The notes beneath the pieces were generated by a model. The model had not been told where the DNA came from and searched no databases. It worked only from the letters and a program-made list of their open reading frames with translations. Source: an uncultured Paraprevotella sp. (GTDB lineage Bacteria; Bacteroidota; Bacteroidia; Bacteroidales; Bacteroidaceae). Taken from it: DNA of 64,000 bases. The stretch covers positions 1 to 64,000 of the forward strand of contig CALULQ010000014.1 of NCBI GenBank assembly GCA_944321525.1. Direction: 5' to 3'. The stretch's first letter is position 1. Every line of letters begins with the position of its first letter. The translations under genes and the position numbers were made by a program. Below are positions 16,010-25,157 of this stretch, piece after piece.

Positions 16010-16776
16010 AGAAACTGTTAGTCTTGCTGATGCTCATGGGATGCATGTCATCAACAACCCTCAAAGAAGACGGAAACACCCGCACCGTGAACATAAAAGA
16101 TTTCAACGCCATCCGCTGCGAGTACTGCGCCGACATCCAATTCAAGCAGGGAAAAAAGTATGCAGTGACGGCCAGCGGTTCGGACGAGAGCATGAAAATG
16201 CTGGACATCTACAAGGATGGGACGACCCTCGTCATCGCCCGAAAAGAGCTTAAAAAAAAGAAGAAAAGCGACAAGGATAAGGTGTATCTCCAGATTACCG
16301 CTCCGGAAATCAATAAGCTGGATATCAGCGGAGTGGCCGACTTCCGCACTGAAAAGATGAAGGTAGGCGACTTTGAAGTGGAGGTGAAGGGAGTGTTCGA
16401 CTTCAAATGCAAAGAACTGACCTGCAAGGATTTCAATTACTACATCAAGGGAGTGAACAAGGCTAAGGCTCAAATAAAGGCACAAACGGCAAGCATCTAC
16501 TGCAAAGGCGTGGACACCTCTGAATTCCAGATGGATAGCCCGGAACTTCAACTCTATTGGAAAGGCGTATGCAACATGGACTTGGACTTCAAAGGCAAGG
16601 AAGTCAGCATCTGGAACAAGGGCGTAGGCACTATCCGCGCCAAACTGGACTGCACTTTACTCAAGGCACAGAACAAGGGAGTGGGCAAACTGTACCTCTC
16701 CGGCACCGCCGACCAAACGGAAATCAATTCGGACGGCGTGAACAATGTGGATGCCAGCGAACTGAACCAATTCTGA
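16006..16776 (+). CDS. GIN-domain (DUF2807) cell-envelope protein
   Basis: 256 residues. The start has a short lipoprotein-type signal (MKKLLVLLMLMGCMSS, lipobox-like LMGC), so it is probably anchored in the envelope. The rest is the repeating right-handed beta-helix-like pattern of the GIN/DUF2807 'putative auto-transporter adhesin head' family: NIKDFNAIRCEYCADIQFKQG, then LDISGVADF, VEVKGVFDF, YYIKGVNKAKAQI, YCKGVDTSEF, YWKGVCNMDL, WNKGVGTIRA, NKGVGKLYL, NSDGVNNVDAS. Each rung contains a KGV/SGV turn. Last gene of the ECF sigma operon; a terminator follows at 16821. The role is unknown beyond a likely surface or periplasmic sensor or adhesive function. Confidence 0.9.
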   Translation: MKKLLVLLMLMGCMSSTTLKEDGNTRTVNIKDFNAIRCEYCADIQFKQGKKYAVTASGSDESMKMLDIYKDGTTLVIARKELKKKKKSDKDKVYLQITAPEINKLDISGVADFRTEKMKVGDFEVEVKGVFDFKCKELTCKDFNYYIKGVNKAKAQIKAQTASIYCKGVDTSEFQMDSPELQLYWKGVCNMDLDFKGKEVSIWNKGVGTIRAKLDCTLLKAQNKGVGKLYLSGTADQTEINSDGVNNVDASELNQF

Positions 16777-17141
16777 TAGTCATCATCGAAACGAACGTGA
16801 TATATTGCCAGTAATCAGGGCTGCCATGGCAAGGCTGCGGACTCATTTCATCGCGCCTCCGCCATGGCAGTTTTTCGTGTTCCGCCCGGCATTTCTCTCC
16901 CGCCTTCTCTATTTGAAGCCAAAATGCAAACATAAAATATCGCCACGCAAGCATCCATTTAATTACATTCCGTCACAAAATAGAAAAAGAAGAAGGAGAT
17001 AAGATTTCAAAAAGGCAATAAAACGCCAGTTTCGACAAGCAAAACGTCAAAATCTAAACTCGCGAGAATCGCGCAGAATCTCCCATTCGAAGGATTGCAC
17101 GCAAATACAGAATTCTCGCGGCATTTGAGAACGCAAGAAAG
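16777..17141. other. Convergent gap between GIN gene and viaA
   Basis: Contains the terminator at 16821-16875. Further on is a 9-bp inverted repeat CGCGAGAAT (17061-17069) / ATTCTCGCG (17112-17120) with a 42-nt loop, which may end the leftward viaA transcript. No coding region is supported. Confidence 0.6.
16821..16875 (+). terminator. Terminator of the ECF sigma operon
   Basis: Stem CTGCCATGGC (16821-16830) / GCCATGGCAG (16861-16870) followed by five T. The 30-nt loop can pair further. It lies 45 nt after the GIN-domain gene. Confidence 0.65.
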
Positions 17142-18560
17142 TCAATCAACGGAAGCTGCCTTCCACACACGATCGGCCAAGTCCAGATACGACTGCTCGG
17201 CCCGTCGCCCAAAGCTTACGGCATACAACCGCATGCCCCGTTGCTTCAACTCGTCCACATACTGCACCCACACCGGCGAGAGCGGTTCCATCTCGAAATC
17301 CGAAATCCACAAAAGATCGGCATAACGGAAATCTTCGCGCATCAAGGCCGTCACGGCATCGCGCATGGCACACCCCATGTCGGAACCACCATGGAACGTG
17401 AGGCACAAGAAGGTTTCCAGCGAAGGCAAGTCTTCATACAAATTTTCCAACTCGACTACTTCCGTTTGGTCGGAAAAGAAAACGATGCGGCAGGGACGGC
17501 GCAAGCGGTCCGCCATCAGCGCCAGACTCAGCACTATGGCCTTGGAGAATACCTCGCGCTCGCCCTCCATCGAACCGGAAGTGTCCACACAGACCACAAA
17601 AGGCCCCTGCCGACGATGCCGCTGCATGTCCCGCCCCCTTCGCGACGAAGCGTCAACGCGCTCTATCCGATGCGACACGGAATCGAACACTGCCAGCTTC
17701 CTTTCAGCGTAACGGCGGAAGAAAATCGGCTCCAATGCGGGATCCGACAAGTAACAATACTCCACAGGAAGCAATGCGTTCAGGTCGTTGCCTTCCGTGA
17801 TACCAACAATGTCGGAATGAGCAGCCGGCAGGCAGAGCTCCACCGGACTTCGCCCACGTACTGCCTGATACAGACGCTGTTCGTCGGCTTTCTTCCGTCC
17901 CAATGCCTGATTCAACTCCCCAATTAACCGACTCTTGCGAACCACTTGAGAAAGTTGCCTGATTTTTGCCCGGAGTTCCGGAGACACGGTCATCTGCAGC
18001 CAAGCCAGACGGGGCGACAGGCCGTCGCCTGCTTTTCCGGCATTCTGCAGCATGCGGGCCATGTCCGACGCTATGCGGAAATATTCTTCACAAAGGCGGG
18101 CTATGTGTTGCTCTTGGTAGCGCTCCTCACGCCCTTCCAACAAGCGCCTCCATTTGTCCATGAAATGTCGCCGGAGCGTCTGCCATCGGTCATCCGTCCG
18201 AGGATAACGCACCATTTGTTCGGTATAGAAAGTAACATCCAAGTCTGATGGCGCATAAAGACGGGCAAAAGCCGACCGGGCCTGTTGCAACATGGGCAGA
18301 AAGTCTGCGTCCGAAGCAGCTTCTACACGGTAGAAATAATCCCATTGTTCAGCATAATAAGAATACACATCCTGCAAGCCCGATTTCTTCCTGGCAAAAT
18401 AACGCTGGATTTCCGCCTCCATCTCTTCGGGACGAATGGCGCCGGAGGACAAACCGGTTGCATAGACACTTCCGGCAATTTCGTGCAAACGCTGTAAAAA
18501 GAGAGCGGACAGCCGCTCCACACGCGACTTTGCGCCCCGCTTATCCTCGTGCCGCGGCAT
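17142..18560 (-). CDS. viaA: VWA-domain protein, ViaA-like
   Basis: 472 residues. The N-terminal two thirds are helical. The C-terminal third is a von Willebrand A domain with a full MIDAS: DTSGS at 326-330, then T in LTFHGGSDM and D in WISDFEM. The gene overlaps by 20 bp a RavA-type AAA+ ATPase, the standard partner of ViaA, and the VWA-at-C-terminus layout fits. In Enterobacteria RavA-ViaA act as a chaperone-like pair on respiratory or envelope complexes. Here the same transcript carries nhaD and a 4-TM protein, so a membrane target is plausible. The function in Bacteroidetes is not established. Confidence 0.85.
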   Translation of the reverse strand: MPRHEDKRGAKSRVERLSALFLQRLHEIAGSVYATGLSSGAIRPEEMEAEIQRYFARKKSGLQDVYSYYAEQWDYFYRVEAASDADFLPMLQQARSAFARLYAPSDLDVTFYTEQMVRYPRTDDRWQTLRRHFMDKWRRLLEGREERYQEQHIARLCEEYFRIASDMARMLQNAGKAGDGLSPRLAWLQMTVSPELRAKIRQLSQVVRKSRLIGELNQALGRKKADEQRLYQAVRGRSPVELCLPAAHSDIVGITEGNDLNALLPVEYCYLSDPALEPIFFRRYAERKLAVFDSVSHRIERVDASSRRGRDMQRHRRQGPFVVCVDTSGSMEGEREVFSKAIVLSLALMADRLRRPCRIVFFSDQTEVVELENLYEDLPSLETFLCLTFHGGSDMGCAMRDAVTALMREDFRYADLLWISDFEMEPLSPVWVQYVDELKQRGMRLYAVSFGRRAEQSYLDLADRVWKAASVD

Positions 18561-20112
18561 GACAGAGTTCCTGTATTTCGATTTGCATGGAGGCGATGTC
18601 CGCTTTCACGCGACGCATGACATTCTTCAGGATATTCCGCTGGGTGTCAGCCAGGAACAAGTGGTTCGCCCCCCACTCTTCCTCGTGCCGTTGCCAGGCT
18701 TCCATCCGCCCGGCAACCTCCGACAACTCGGCTTCAACACGCCGGCACATCTCGGCGGAAAGGGATGACGGTGTGGACGGCATTTCCTCACCCGACATCT
18801 CCGTCGCTTCATCGGCAGGGGCGCGGAGCAAATCGTAAGGCCGGCCATTCACCTGCAGGCCGGAGGACGTGCGGACCACACGAAGCAAATCCTTGGGAAA
18901 CACTCCGGGATAGCGGCTCTTGTCGTACTTGCGCAGAATCTGTGCGCCCGTCTTCTTCCGGTCGTCCACCAAAACGAACGGCGTCTCCTCGCCGGCCTTC
19001 AAGTCTTCATACTCAGTCTTATAGACCAACACCGTCCGTCCGGGATAGAAAGACTGCAACTGATAGAAGAACGCCTTGACGACCTTGAATGCCACGCATG
19101 GAACAGCAACTGCCTTGGCCGCCTCCTTCAGGGCGGAAAGGCGCTCGGCCAACAATGGCAAACCGGCATGCTCCCCGCAAGCATCGACAAGGGCATCGGT
19201 CAGCAGGCGCACAATCACCGGCTCCTGTGCAGGAATATCCCACAAGGCATGTTGCGACAGCAGCAAATCGGACAGGCAGACTTCCGAACGGCCGTTTAAG
19301 AAAGCCGACGTGCGCCACAGGTGCACCAACTTCTTCCACCGACGGTCCGACACATAGATGGCGCTGCCGCCTTCATGCTCTCCCGACTCGTTATAAGCAG
19401 CCAGCAGACGACGGAAAACATGGACAAAGCCGAACACAAAACCGGGAAGCGCCACCACGTCTATCCCCTCCGCCCAAACGGCCAGTTCGTCGGCCGACAA
19501 ACGCAAGTCGTCTGGGACAACCGGCTCGCCGCCTGCCGGTGCGGCAATCATCCGGTTAAACAAATCGGGGTCGGCAATGCCGCCCACCACGCAACGAACA
19601 AGGAAGCGATCCCACAAGGCTTCCAGATTTTCGCCCTCGGCGGGCAGCTCGTTGGAAGCCGCCACAACCAACTTGAGCGGCAGCCTCAGCTCCTCTCGCC
19701 CGTTCAGGAACAGCTTCTCGTTCAACACCGTGAGCAAAGCGTTCTGGATGCTCGGGCCTGCCTTCCAAAGCTCATCGAGGAAGACCACATCGGCCGTGGG
19801 CAAATAGCCCTCCGTCATCCGCACGTAGCGGTCTTCATCCTTCAGGGCCGAAACAGACACGGGGCCGAAAATCTCATCGGGCGTGCTGAAACGCGACATA
19901 AGATATTCGAATGACCTGCCGTTGCGAAAGGCATGCTTCATCCGCCGCGCCAGCATGCTCTTGCCAGTCCCCGGAGGACCTAACAGGAAGACGGACTCGC
20001 CGGCCACTGCCGCCAACAGCGCCAACGACAGCACATGGCCTTTCTCGAAAATGCCCTGTCCCAGCGCGTCCAACAACGCGGCAATACGCCCTTTGTCCAT
20101 CACTACGGCCAT
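18541..20112 (-). CDS. ravA: MoxR-family AAA+ ATPase, RavA-like
   Basis: 523 residues. Walker A is GPPGTGKS at 45-52; the next stretch (FEYLMSRFSTPDEIFGPVSVSALKDEDRY, read in parts) is the characteristic RavA segment. Walker B is VVFLDELWKAGPSIQNALLT near 109, sensor-1 VVAASNELPAEGENLEALWDRFLVR. The C-terminal part is longer than in plain MoxR proteins, as in RavA, and probably carries the hexamer-binding triple-helix/discoidal region. It is preceded by a 4-TM protein gene (7 bp gap) and overlaps viaA by 20 bp, implying coupled translation. Energy-dependent remodelling of a membrane or respiratory complex is the inferred role. Confidence 0.88.
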   Translation of the reverse strand: MAVVMDKGRIAALLDALGQGIFEKGHVLSLALLAAVAGESVFLLGPPGTGKSMLARRMKHAFRNGRSFEYLMSRFSTPDEIFGPVSVSALKDEDRYVRMTEGYLPTADVVFLDELWKAGPSIQNALLTVLNEKLFLNGREELRLPLKLVVAASNELPAEGENLEALWDRFLVRCVVGGIADPDLFNRMIAAPAGGEPVVPDDLRLSADELAVWAEGIDVVALPGFVFGFVHVFRRLLAAYNESGEHEGGSAIYVSDRRWKKLVHLWRTSAFLNGRSEVCLSDLLLSQHALWDIPAQEPVIVRLLTDALVDACGEHAGLPLLAERLSALKEAAKAVAVPCVAFKVVKAFFYQLQSFYPGRTVLVYKTEYEDLKAGEETPFVLVDDRKKTGAQILRKYDKSRYPGVFPKDLLRVVRTSSGLQVNGRPYDLLRAPADEATEMSGEEMPSTPSSLSAEMCRRVEAELSEVAGRMEAWQRHEEEWGANHLFLADTQRNILKNVMRRVKADIASMQIEIQELCHAAARG

Positions 20113-20119
20113 CCTCTTT

Positions 20120-20527
20120 TCACTTCCTCAACACCCGAAAATAGAACACGGCATCAAAGACGTATTCCGCCACTAAAAAGATGAGAAACAAAACGGCCGT
20201 GAAGGATGGTTGGGCCGACAAAAAGAAACAAATGAAATAGCCTGCCGCCAACGACACTAACAACCGCATGACAGCCTTGACCACCAAAGAACTGCGGAGC
20301 TGCCCGCCCGAAGCATCCATCTCTTTGCACGCCAGCAGGAAGTCCAGCATCTCCCACAGGAAAAAGAAACCCACGATGAAATAAAGGGGCAAAGACTCCA
20401 AGTAGTTGTGGGGATAAAGCCAAACACGCAACACCACGGAAACAACCAGCAGGAAACTCAACAGGATGACCTGCGAGAGCGTGAAAGCCAAGATGTTCTT
20501 CTTGAAGACAGAATTGTTTATCGACAT
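20120..20527 (-). CDS. Four-TM membrane protein of unknown function
   Basis: 135 residues with four hydrophobic segments at about 12-34, 46-66, 83-105 and 107-128, short loops and a basic C-terminus (FRVLRK). No known motif was recognised. It sits between nhaD (21 bp after its stop) and ravA (7 bp before its start) on the same strand, so the four genes are likely one operon. It could be the membrane client or anchor of RavA-ViaA, or a helper of the antiporter; both are guesses from position. Confidence 0.75.
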   Translation of the reverse strand: MSINNSVFKKNILAFTLSQVILLSFLLVVSVVLRVWLYPHNYLESLPLYFIVGFFFLWEMLDFLLACKEMDASGGQLRSSLVVKAVMRLLVSLAAGYFICFFLSAQPSFTAVLFLIFLVAEYVFDAVFYFRVLRK

Positions 20528-20548
20528 AATGCTTTATTCAAAACCGGC

Positions 20549-21958
20549 TCACCTGATGAAGGAATCAATTAGGAAATAAACGCCTAAACCTGCCAGCCAG
20601 CCGACGAAGACCTTTCCCGAAACATGGCGGAGATACCACCAGATGGACACTCCCTCGGTCTTCATCAGGGCGTAGCCTGCCGTGGAACCGATGGAAAGCA
20701 GGCAACCGCCGATGCCGCCGCTATAAGCCACCAACTGCCAATACTGCCCGTTCAGGGCAAACGACCGGACATAATCGGCATCCATCCCCGGGACGGCCTG
20801 GACCACCTCGGCCACATCGTACATGGAAATGCTGGTGAGCACCAGCGCCACGTTGTCTAGGAAAGCGGAGATGACGCCCAACACCAGGCTGTAGACATAT
20901 ATATTATGTATGTATTGGTCCAGCCACATCGCAGCCGTGTGGAGCGCGCCGGTCTCCTGAATGGCCGAAATGGCCATGCTCACCCCGATGAAGAACAGAA
21001 TGTTCTGGATGCTCTCCGACTGCATGAAGCGCGGGGTGGGACGGAAAAACGGCTGGTCGGACTTGATGAGCTTGCGGTTGCACAGCTCGTTCACCACGCT
21101 GAACAAGGCCAAGACGCACAACGCCCCCACGAAAGGCGGCAATTCGGTCAGCTTATGAAACGTGGGGATGAACCACAGACCGCCAATGCCGACAAAAAGC
21201 ATCAGGATGCGCTGCCAGCGGGTGAGCACCGTGTCATCGCCCCGATAGCGGATGCGCGGCGTGTTGATAGGAACCTGTTCGGGGAGTTCCCGGGAAATCA
21301 AATAAGTGGGTATCACCAATGCCACCAGCGACGGCAGGAACATTGCTCCCGAAAAGCTGGACGGCGTGACGGCCTCCTTGATCCACAGCATCAGGGTGGA
21401 CACGTCGCCAATCACCGTCAGGCAGCCGCCCGCACAGGCCGCAATGACAATGACGGCCCCATAATACCTGCGGAAATGGCTGTTGGGCAGCAACTGGCGC
21501 ATGATGGCGAACATCATCACGGCCGTGGTCAGGTTGTCCAGATTGGCCGACAAGCCATAGGTGATGAAAGCGACCATCCACAACAGCCGCCGGCTGCTGC
21601 GCGTCATGATCCATTCACTGATGAAGTCGAAACAGCCGTTGGCGTTCAACAGATCCACGATGGACATGGTGGCCAACAGATAGAGCACGACCTGACATAT
21701 ATCGGCTACATGGGTGATGAAGACATGGCTTGCGATGAAATCCTTGAGCGTCCGGGCAGTGGAAGCCGTGCCGTCAAGAAATTCGGCATAATCTTCCGCA
21801 TGCAACAACTCCACATACTGCTTGCCCGCCACCATGTAGAGCATCCACACCGTCACGCCCAAGAACATCGCCACCGCCGCCTTGTTGATATTGGTGATAT
21901 GCTCGGTGGCAATGGCACAATATCCTAAGAACAGCACGATGACAATTGCAATGGTCAT
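20549..21958 (-). CDS. nhaD: Na+/H+ antiporter, NhaD type
   Basis: 469 residues, about 12 hydrophobic segments, of the ion transporter (IT) superfamily branch of NhaD antiporters. Visible: GYCAIATEHITNINKAAVAMFLGV near the N-terminus, GLSANLDNLTTAVMMF (conserved Asp in a helix), GGCLTVIGDVSTLMLW, and the second repeat SAFLDNVALVLTSISMY. It exchanges internal Na+ (or Li+) for protons, which fits with the Na+-pumping NQR encoded at 60.7-64 kb. Start: the open frame continues upstream through the tRNA-Gly gene, so ATG 21958 (MTIAIVIVLFLGYC) is chosen. It is 22 nt downstream of the tRNA 3' end and may be read from the tRNA promoter. Confidence 0.9.
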   Translation of the reverse strand: MTIAIVIVLFLGYCAIATEHITNINKAAVAMFLGVTVWMLYMVAGKQYVELLHAEDYAEFLDGTASTARTLKDFIASHVFITHVADICQVVLYLLATMSIVDLLNANGCFDFISEWIMTRSSRRLLWMVAFITYGLSANLDNLTTAVMMFAIMRQLLPNSHFRRYYGAVIVIAACAGGCLTVIGDVSTLMLWIKEAVTPSSFSGAMFLPSLVALVIPTYLISRELPEQVPINTPRIRYRGDDTVLTRWQRILMLFVGIGGLWFIPTFHKLTELPPFVGALCVLALFSVVNELCNRKLIKSDQPFFRPTPRFMQSESIQNILFFIGVSMAISAIQETGALHTAAMWLDQYIHNIYVYSLVLGVISAFLDNVALVLTSISMYDVAEVVQAVPGMDADYVRSFALNGQYWQLVAYSGGIGGCLLSIGSTAGYALMKTEGVSIWWYLRHVSGKVFVGWLAGLGVYFLIDSFIR

Positions 21959-21980
21959 GAACAAAAACAGTGGATAAGAG

Positions 21981-22053
21981 AGCGACAAACGGGACTCGAA
22001 CCCGCGACCCTCGGCTTGGGAAGCCAATGCTCTACCAACTGAGCTATTGTCGC
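21981..22053 (-). tRNA. tRNA-Gly (anticodon TCC)
   Basis: A 73-nt cloverleaf on the minus strand. Acceptor GCGACAA pairs with TTGTCGC, discriminator T at 21981. D arm in GCTCAGTTGGTAGAGC; anticodon stem TTGGC/GCCGA with loop TTCCCAA, anticodon TCC reading GGA. T arm in GCGGGTTCGAGTCCCGT. CCA is not encoded. Confidence 0.96.
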
Positions 22054-22057
22054 AAAT

Positions 22058-22103
22058 CGGATACAAAGGTACGGCTTTTATTTGAAACCGCACCTTGTAT
22101 CCG
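22058..22103 (-). promoter_or_regulatory. Inverted repeat holding the tRNA-Gly promoter
   Basis: CGGATACAAAGGTACGG (22058-22074) and CCGCACCTTGTATCCG (22088-22103) are near-perfect inverted arms around 13 nt. On the minus strand the arm nearer the tRNA contains TACCTTTG (22071-22064), a -7 box about 11 nt before the tRNA. The hairpin may also end purT transcription (stop at 22120), though there is no U-tract. Confidence 0.55.
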
Positions 22104-22119
22104 CATTTTTGTTTGTTTA

Positions 22120-23289
22120 TTAATACACTTTAACCTTTTCGGCCAAGTTCTTGCACTTATCGCGCAAAGCAACCTGGTCGGCCCCCAACTTGTCCCAGCA
22201 AACCACGACTCCCATGCGGCGCCCCACATGGGCCACCGGTTTGCCGAAGATGCGCAGATAAGTGTTCGTGGCCGCACAGACCTCTTCCTCGCCCGAATAA
22301 CGGGGCTGCCCTTCGGTCTCCACTCCCGACAAGATCACCGCGCTGGCTCCCATGCGCTCTTGCGTGATTTCGGGGATGGGCAACCCCAGCACGGCGCGGC
22401 AGTGCAATTCGAATTCCGACAGGTTCTGCGTGCCGGCCAGCGTCACCATGCCCGTGTCGTGCGGGCGCGGGCTCAGTTCGGAGAAGATGACGCCGTCCTT
22501 GTGGCTCAGGAAGAACTCCACGCCCCAGATGCCGGCCCCGGTCAAGGCGCGGGTGATTTTCTCCGCCATGTCCTGCGCTTCCTTGAGCATCTCGGGCGAG
22601 ATGGCCGCAGGCTGGAAGCTTTCGCGGTAGTCCCCGCCCTTCTGCACGTGGCCGATGGGCTGGCAGAACAGCGTGGGGCCGTTCTTCTGGGTCACCGTCA
22701 GCAGCGTAATCTCACTGTCGAAGGGGATGAACTGCTCCACGATGACTTCCTTCACGTCGCCCCGCGCCCCGGCACAGGCATAGTCCCAGGCATGCTCCAG
22801 CTCGGCGGGAGAGTCCACCTTGCTTTGCCCGTGGCCGGAGGAGCTCATCAACGGCTTGATGATGCAAGGGAAGCCGATCACGTCTGCCGCCGCCTTCAAC
22901 TCGTCGAAAGTCTTGGCATAGCGGTAGTTGGCCGTCTTCAGCCCCAGTTCCGTATGGGCCAGTTCGCGGATGGCCTTACGGTTCATCGTGAAGTTCACCG
23001 CCCTTGCGCTCGGCACGACCTGGATGCCCATCTTCTCGCAGTCGTACAACTTCTCGGTACGGATGGCTTCAATCTCGGGCACGATGATATCCGGCTTGTG
23101 CTTTTCCACCACGGCCATCAAGGCATCGCCGTCGAGCATGTGGAACACCTCGCACTCGTCGGCCACCTGCATGGCCGGCGCGTGTTCATACGAATCGCAA
23201 GCAATCACGTATTGCCCCTTGCGCTTACAGGCAATCACGAATTCCTTTCCCAGTTCTCCAGAACCTAACAATAAAATCTTTTTCGTCAT
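22120..23289 (-). CDS. purT: Formate-dependent phosphoribosylglycinamide formyltransferase
   Basis: 389 residues, ATP-grasp enzyme of purine synthesis that makes formyl-GAR from GAR, formate and ATP without folate. Signatures: [18 protein letters not shown] (GAR-binding N-terminal domain), [33 protein letters not shown] (ATP-grasp loop), [47 protein letters not shown] (metal-binding E and D/N region) and [13 protein letters not shown]. The length is standard. Transcribed alone, from a -7 box at 23310-23317, with modular palindrome copy 3 about 120 bp upstream. Confidence 0.97.
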   Translation of the reverse strand: MTKKILLLGSGELGKEFVIACKRKGQYVIACDSYEHAPAMQVADECEVFHMLDGDALMAVVEKHKPDIIVPEIEAIRTEKLYDCEKMGIQVVPSARAVNFTMNRKAIRELAHTELGLKTANYRYAKTFDELKAAADVIGFPCIIKPLMSSSGHGQSKVDSPAELEHAWDYACAGARGDVKEVIVEQFIPFDSEITLLTVTQKNGPTLFCQPIGHVQKGGDYRESFQPAAISPEMLKEAQDMAEKITRALTGAGIWGVEFFLSHKDGVIFSELSPRPHDTGMVTLAGTQNLSEFELHCRAVLGLPIPEITQERMGASAVILSGVETEGQPRYSGEEEVCAATNTYLRIFGKPVAHVGRRMGVVVCWDKLGADQVALRDKCKNLAEKVKVY

Positions 23290-23309
23290 GACAATATATT
23301 ATAATCAAA

Positions 23310-23317
23310 CAAAAATA
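23310..23317 (-). promoter_or_regulatory. Putative purT promoter -7 box
   Basis: Minus strand TATTTTTG matches TAnnTTTG, 20 nt before the purT ATG. Confidence 0.45.
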
Positions 23318-23392
23318 GTTCACGGACATATCCCCCGATGGCGAAACCTCGCCTTCCCGTCCGGCCGCTTCTCCGTGGGAAGCGGGCAGACG

Positions 23393-23483
23393 CCTTGCGG
23401 AGTACCGAATCGTACTTTCCGCGAAGTACTCGAGTACTCTGCGGCAAGTACTCGAGTACTCTCCGCAGAGTACGCTGACGGCC
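23393..23483. repeat. Modular GTAC palindrome, copy 3 (three units)
   Basis: Units at 23412-23429 (GTACTTTCCGCGAAGTAC), 23434-23451 (GTACTCTGCGGCAAGTAC) and 23456-23473 (GTACTCTCCGCAGAGTAC), each joined by TCGA. The left arm CCTTGCGGA (23393-23401) is 10 nt outside the core; the right flank GCTGACGGCC matches that of copy 7, but its outer arm has decayed. It lies between the DUF4301 gene and purT, both leftward. Confidence 0.9.
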
Positions 23484-23526
23484 TGCGCACGGCCGTATGC
23501 CGCCCTACGCCCCGCCATCGCCTCTC

Positions 23527-25041
23527 CTACTGATGTTGCTCGCGCAGGAGGTCGTTCACAGTCTTCACCGGATTGAAGGTGCTGAGGGGCACTTCCACGA
23601 ACACGGTGTTCCAGTCGCTCATCGCGCCGTTCCACAATCCCGGCAGCTCCAATGCCTTGAGCTCCTTCCCGCTCTTGCTCTTGTATGAGATGAAGCCCGT
23701 ATTGCGGTCCACGTAGTCCGGCAGGTTGAACTTGCGGCCCTTGTAATCCTTCACGGCGCAGACCAGATCCACGGGGTTGAAGTGCGTCCCGTTCTTGAAC
23801 ATCGCCATGTATTCCGGATTCTGGGTGTCAATCTGGCTGCTTTCCAGGATTTGCAACGAAACGGTGCCGTCGCTGTTGTAGGCCAGGAAGGGGCCTCCGC
23901 CCGGTTCGCCCACATTCTTCACCACGCCGCACACACGCATCGGGCGGTTCAGCTTCTTGCGCAGGTATATCACCAGTTCCGCGTCCTCCAGGTCTTTCAC
24001 GTCCTCCCTGCGGCAGCAAAGCTCCTGCTGCACGAATCGGATGATTTCCTCGATGTCCGCATGGCTGTAGTCGCCGCTGTCCAACTTGCGCAGGTAAGCG
24101 AACGCGCGCTGCTGCAGTTCCACCAGCACTCCGGCCAGCACTTGCTTGTAGCTGACCGTGTCGGCTTTCAGGCGGTCCGGCACCACGTTGTCGATGTTCT
24201 TCACGAAGACGATGTCGGCCTGCAGGTCGTTCAGGTTTTCAATCAGCGCCCCATGGCCTCCGGGACGGAACAGGAGCTTGCCGCCCACGCGGAACGGTTC
24301 GTTGTCCATCGTGGCCGCCACCGTGTCGGTCGACGGCTTCTGCTCGGAGAAAGTCACGTGGAGCGTCACGCCGAACTGCTTTTCGTAGCGGGGCAGTTTT
24401 TCTTCCACCAAGGCCTTGAAGAGCGCCTTGTGCTCCGCGCTCACCGTGAAGTGCACCTCGGCCTTCCCTTGACTGGCCGCATACAAGGCCGCTTCTACCA
24501 GATGCTCCTCCACCGGGGTGCGCGCCCCGTCGGCATAGCGGTGGAACTTCAACAAGCCTTTGGGCAGCTGGCCGTAGTTCAGCCCCTGCGCCTGCAGCAT
24601 GTTCGCCACCACCTTTTTATATTCCCCGGCAGCCATCAGGGCGTCCACGCCTTGGCCTTCGTTCTTCAGGCACGCCGCGTCCAAGTCCTCGAAGAAGGCA
24701 AACCGGTGGATGCCGGCAAAGAATGCCTTCTCGAACTCGGTGGACGGCTCGTCGTAACTGGCGTCGAGGAATTCAAACATGTTCTTAAACATGCGGCTGG
24801 CCGCACCCGAAGCCGGCACAAACTTGGTGATGGCCCGCCCTTGCGCCTTATAGGACATCCATGTTTCTTCATACTGCTTCACCTTTTCCGGCGAAAGCGC
24901 CAGAATGCCATTGGCCAACGAAGCGGCGGCTTTCAGTTTCAAGAACGGGAATCCCTTCTTGAATGTTTCCAACTGGGCTTCTATCTGCCCCTCCGTGATT
25001 CCCTTCGCGGCCAACAAGGCCTTGTCTTCTGCTGTCAACAT
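23527..25041 (-). CDS. DUF4301 family protein
   Basis: 504 residues, a cytosolic family restricted largely to Bacteroidetes and described as DUF4301. Nothing here gives a reaction with certainty. The segment FVPASGAASRMFKNMF resembles the G-x-G/A-x-R-M phosphate loop of nucleotidyltransferases, and LLFRPGGHGALIENLNDLQADIVFVKNIDNVV resembles the GHG(A/D) and metal-site segment of sugar-phosphate nucleotidylyltransferases of the UDPGP type, so a nucleotide-sugar enzyme is a fair inference. Single gene divergent from the relA/spoT-type gene; its -7 box is at 25080-25087. Modular palindrome copy 3 lies after its stop codon. Confidence 0.85.
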   Translation of the reverse strand: MLTAEDKALLAAKGITEGQIEAQLETFKKGFPFLKLKAAASLANGILALSPEKVKQYEETWMSYKAQGRAITKFVPASGAASRMFKNMFEFLDASYDEPSTEFEKAFFAGIHRFAFFEDLDAACLKNEGQGVDALMAAGEYKKVVANMLQAQGLNYGQLPKGLLKFHRYADGARTPVEEHLVEAALYAASQGKAEVHFTVSAEHKALFKALVEEKLPRYEKQFGVTLHVTFSEQKPSTDTVAATMDNEPFRVGGKLLFRPGGHGALIENLNDLQADIVFVKNIDNVVPDRLKADTVSYKQVLAGVLVELQQRAFAYLRKLDSGDYSHADIEEIIRFVQQELCCRREDVKDLEDAELVIYLRKKLNRPMRVCGVVKNVGEPGGGPFLAYNSDGTVSLQILESSQIDTQNPEYMAMFKNGTHFNPVDLVCAVKDYKGRKFNLPDYVDRNTGFISYKSKSGKELKALELPGLWNGAMSDWNTVFVEVPLSTFNPVKTVNDLLREQHQ

Positions 25042-25079
25042 ATCTATAACATTTTTTTAGTTCCGCGGAAAATAATATT

Positions 25080-25087
25080 CAAATATA
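25080..25087 (-). promoter_or_regulatory. Putative DUF4301 gene promoter -7 box
   Basis: Minus strand TATATTTG, 38 nt before the start codon, in the divergent gap shared with the RelA/SpoT-type gene. Confidence 0.5.
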
Positions 25088-25131
25088 GGCATTTTTAGGC
25101 AAAAGGGTGAGCATTCAAGCCAAAAAAATGC

Positions 25132-25139
25132 TACCTTTG
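25132..25139 (+). promoter_or_regulatory. Putative RelA/SpoT gene promoter -7 box
   Basis: TACCTTTG matches TAnnTTTG, 18 nt before the ATG at 25158, so the leader is very short. Confidence 0.5.
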
Positions 25140-25157
25140 ACTAAAAATCTGTGAGAC

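Noticed and set aside
21959..22093. Longer N-terminus for NhaD
   Set aside because: The extra residues are a translation of the tRNA-Gly gene; ATG 21958 starts directly at the first TM segment.
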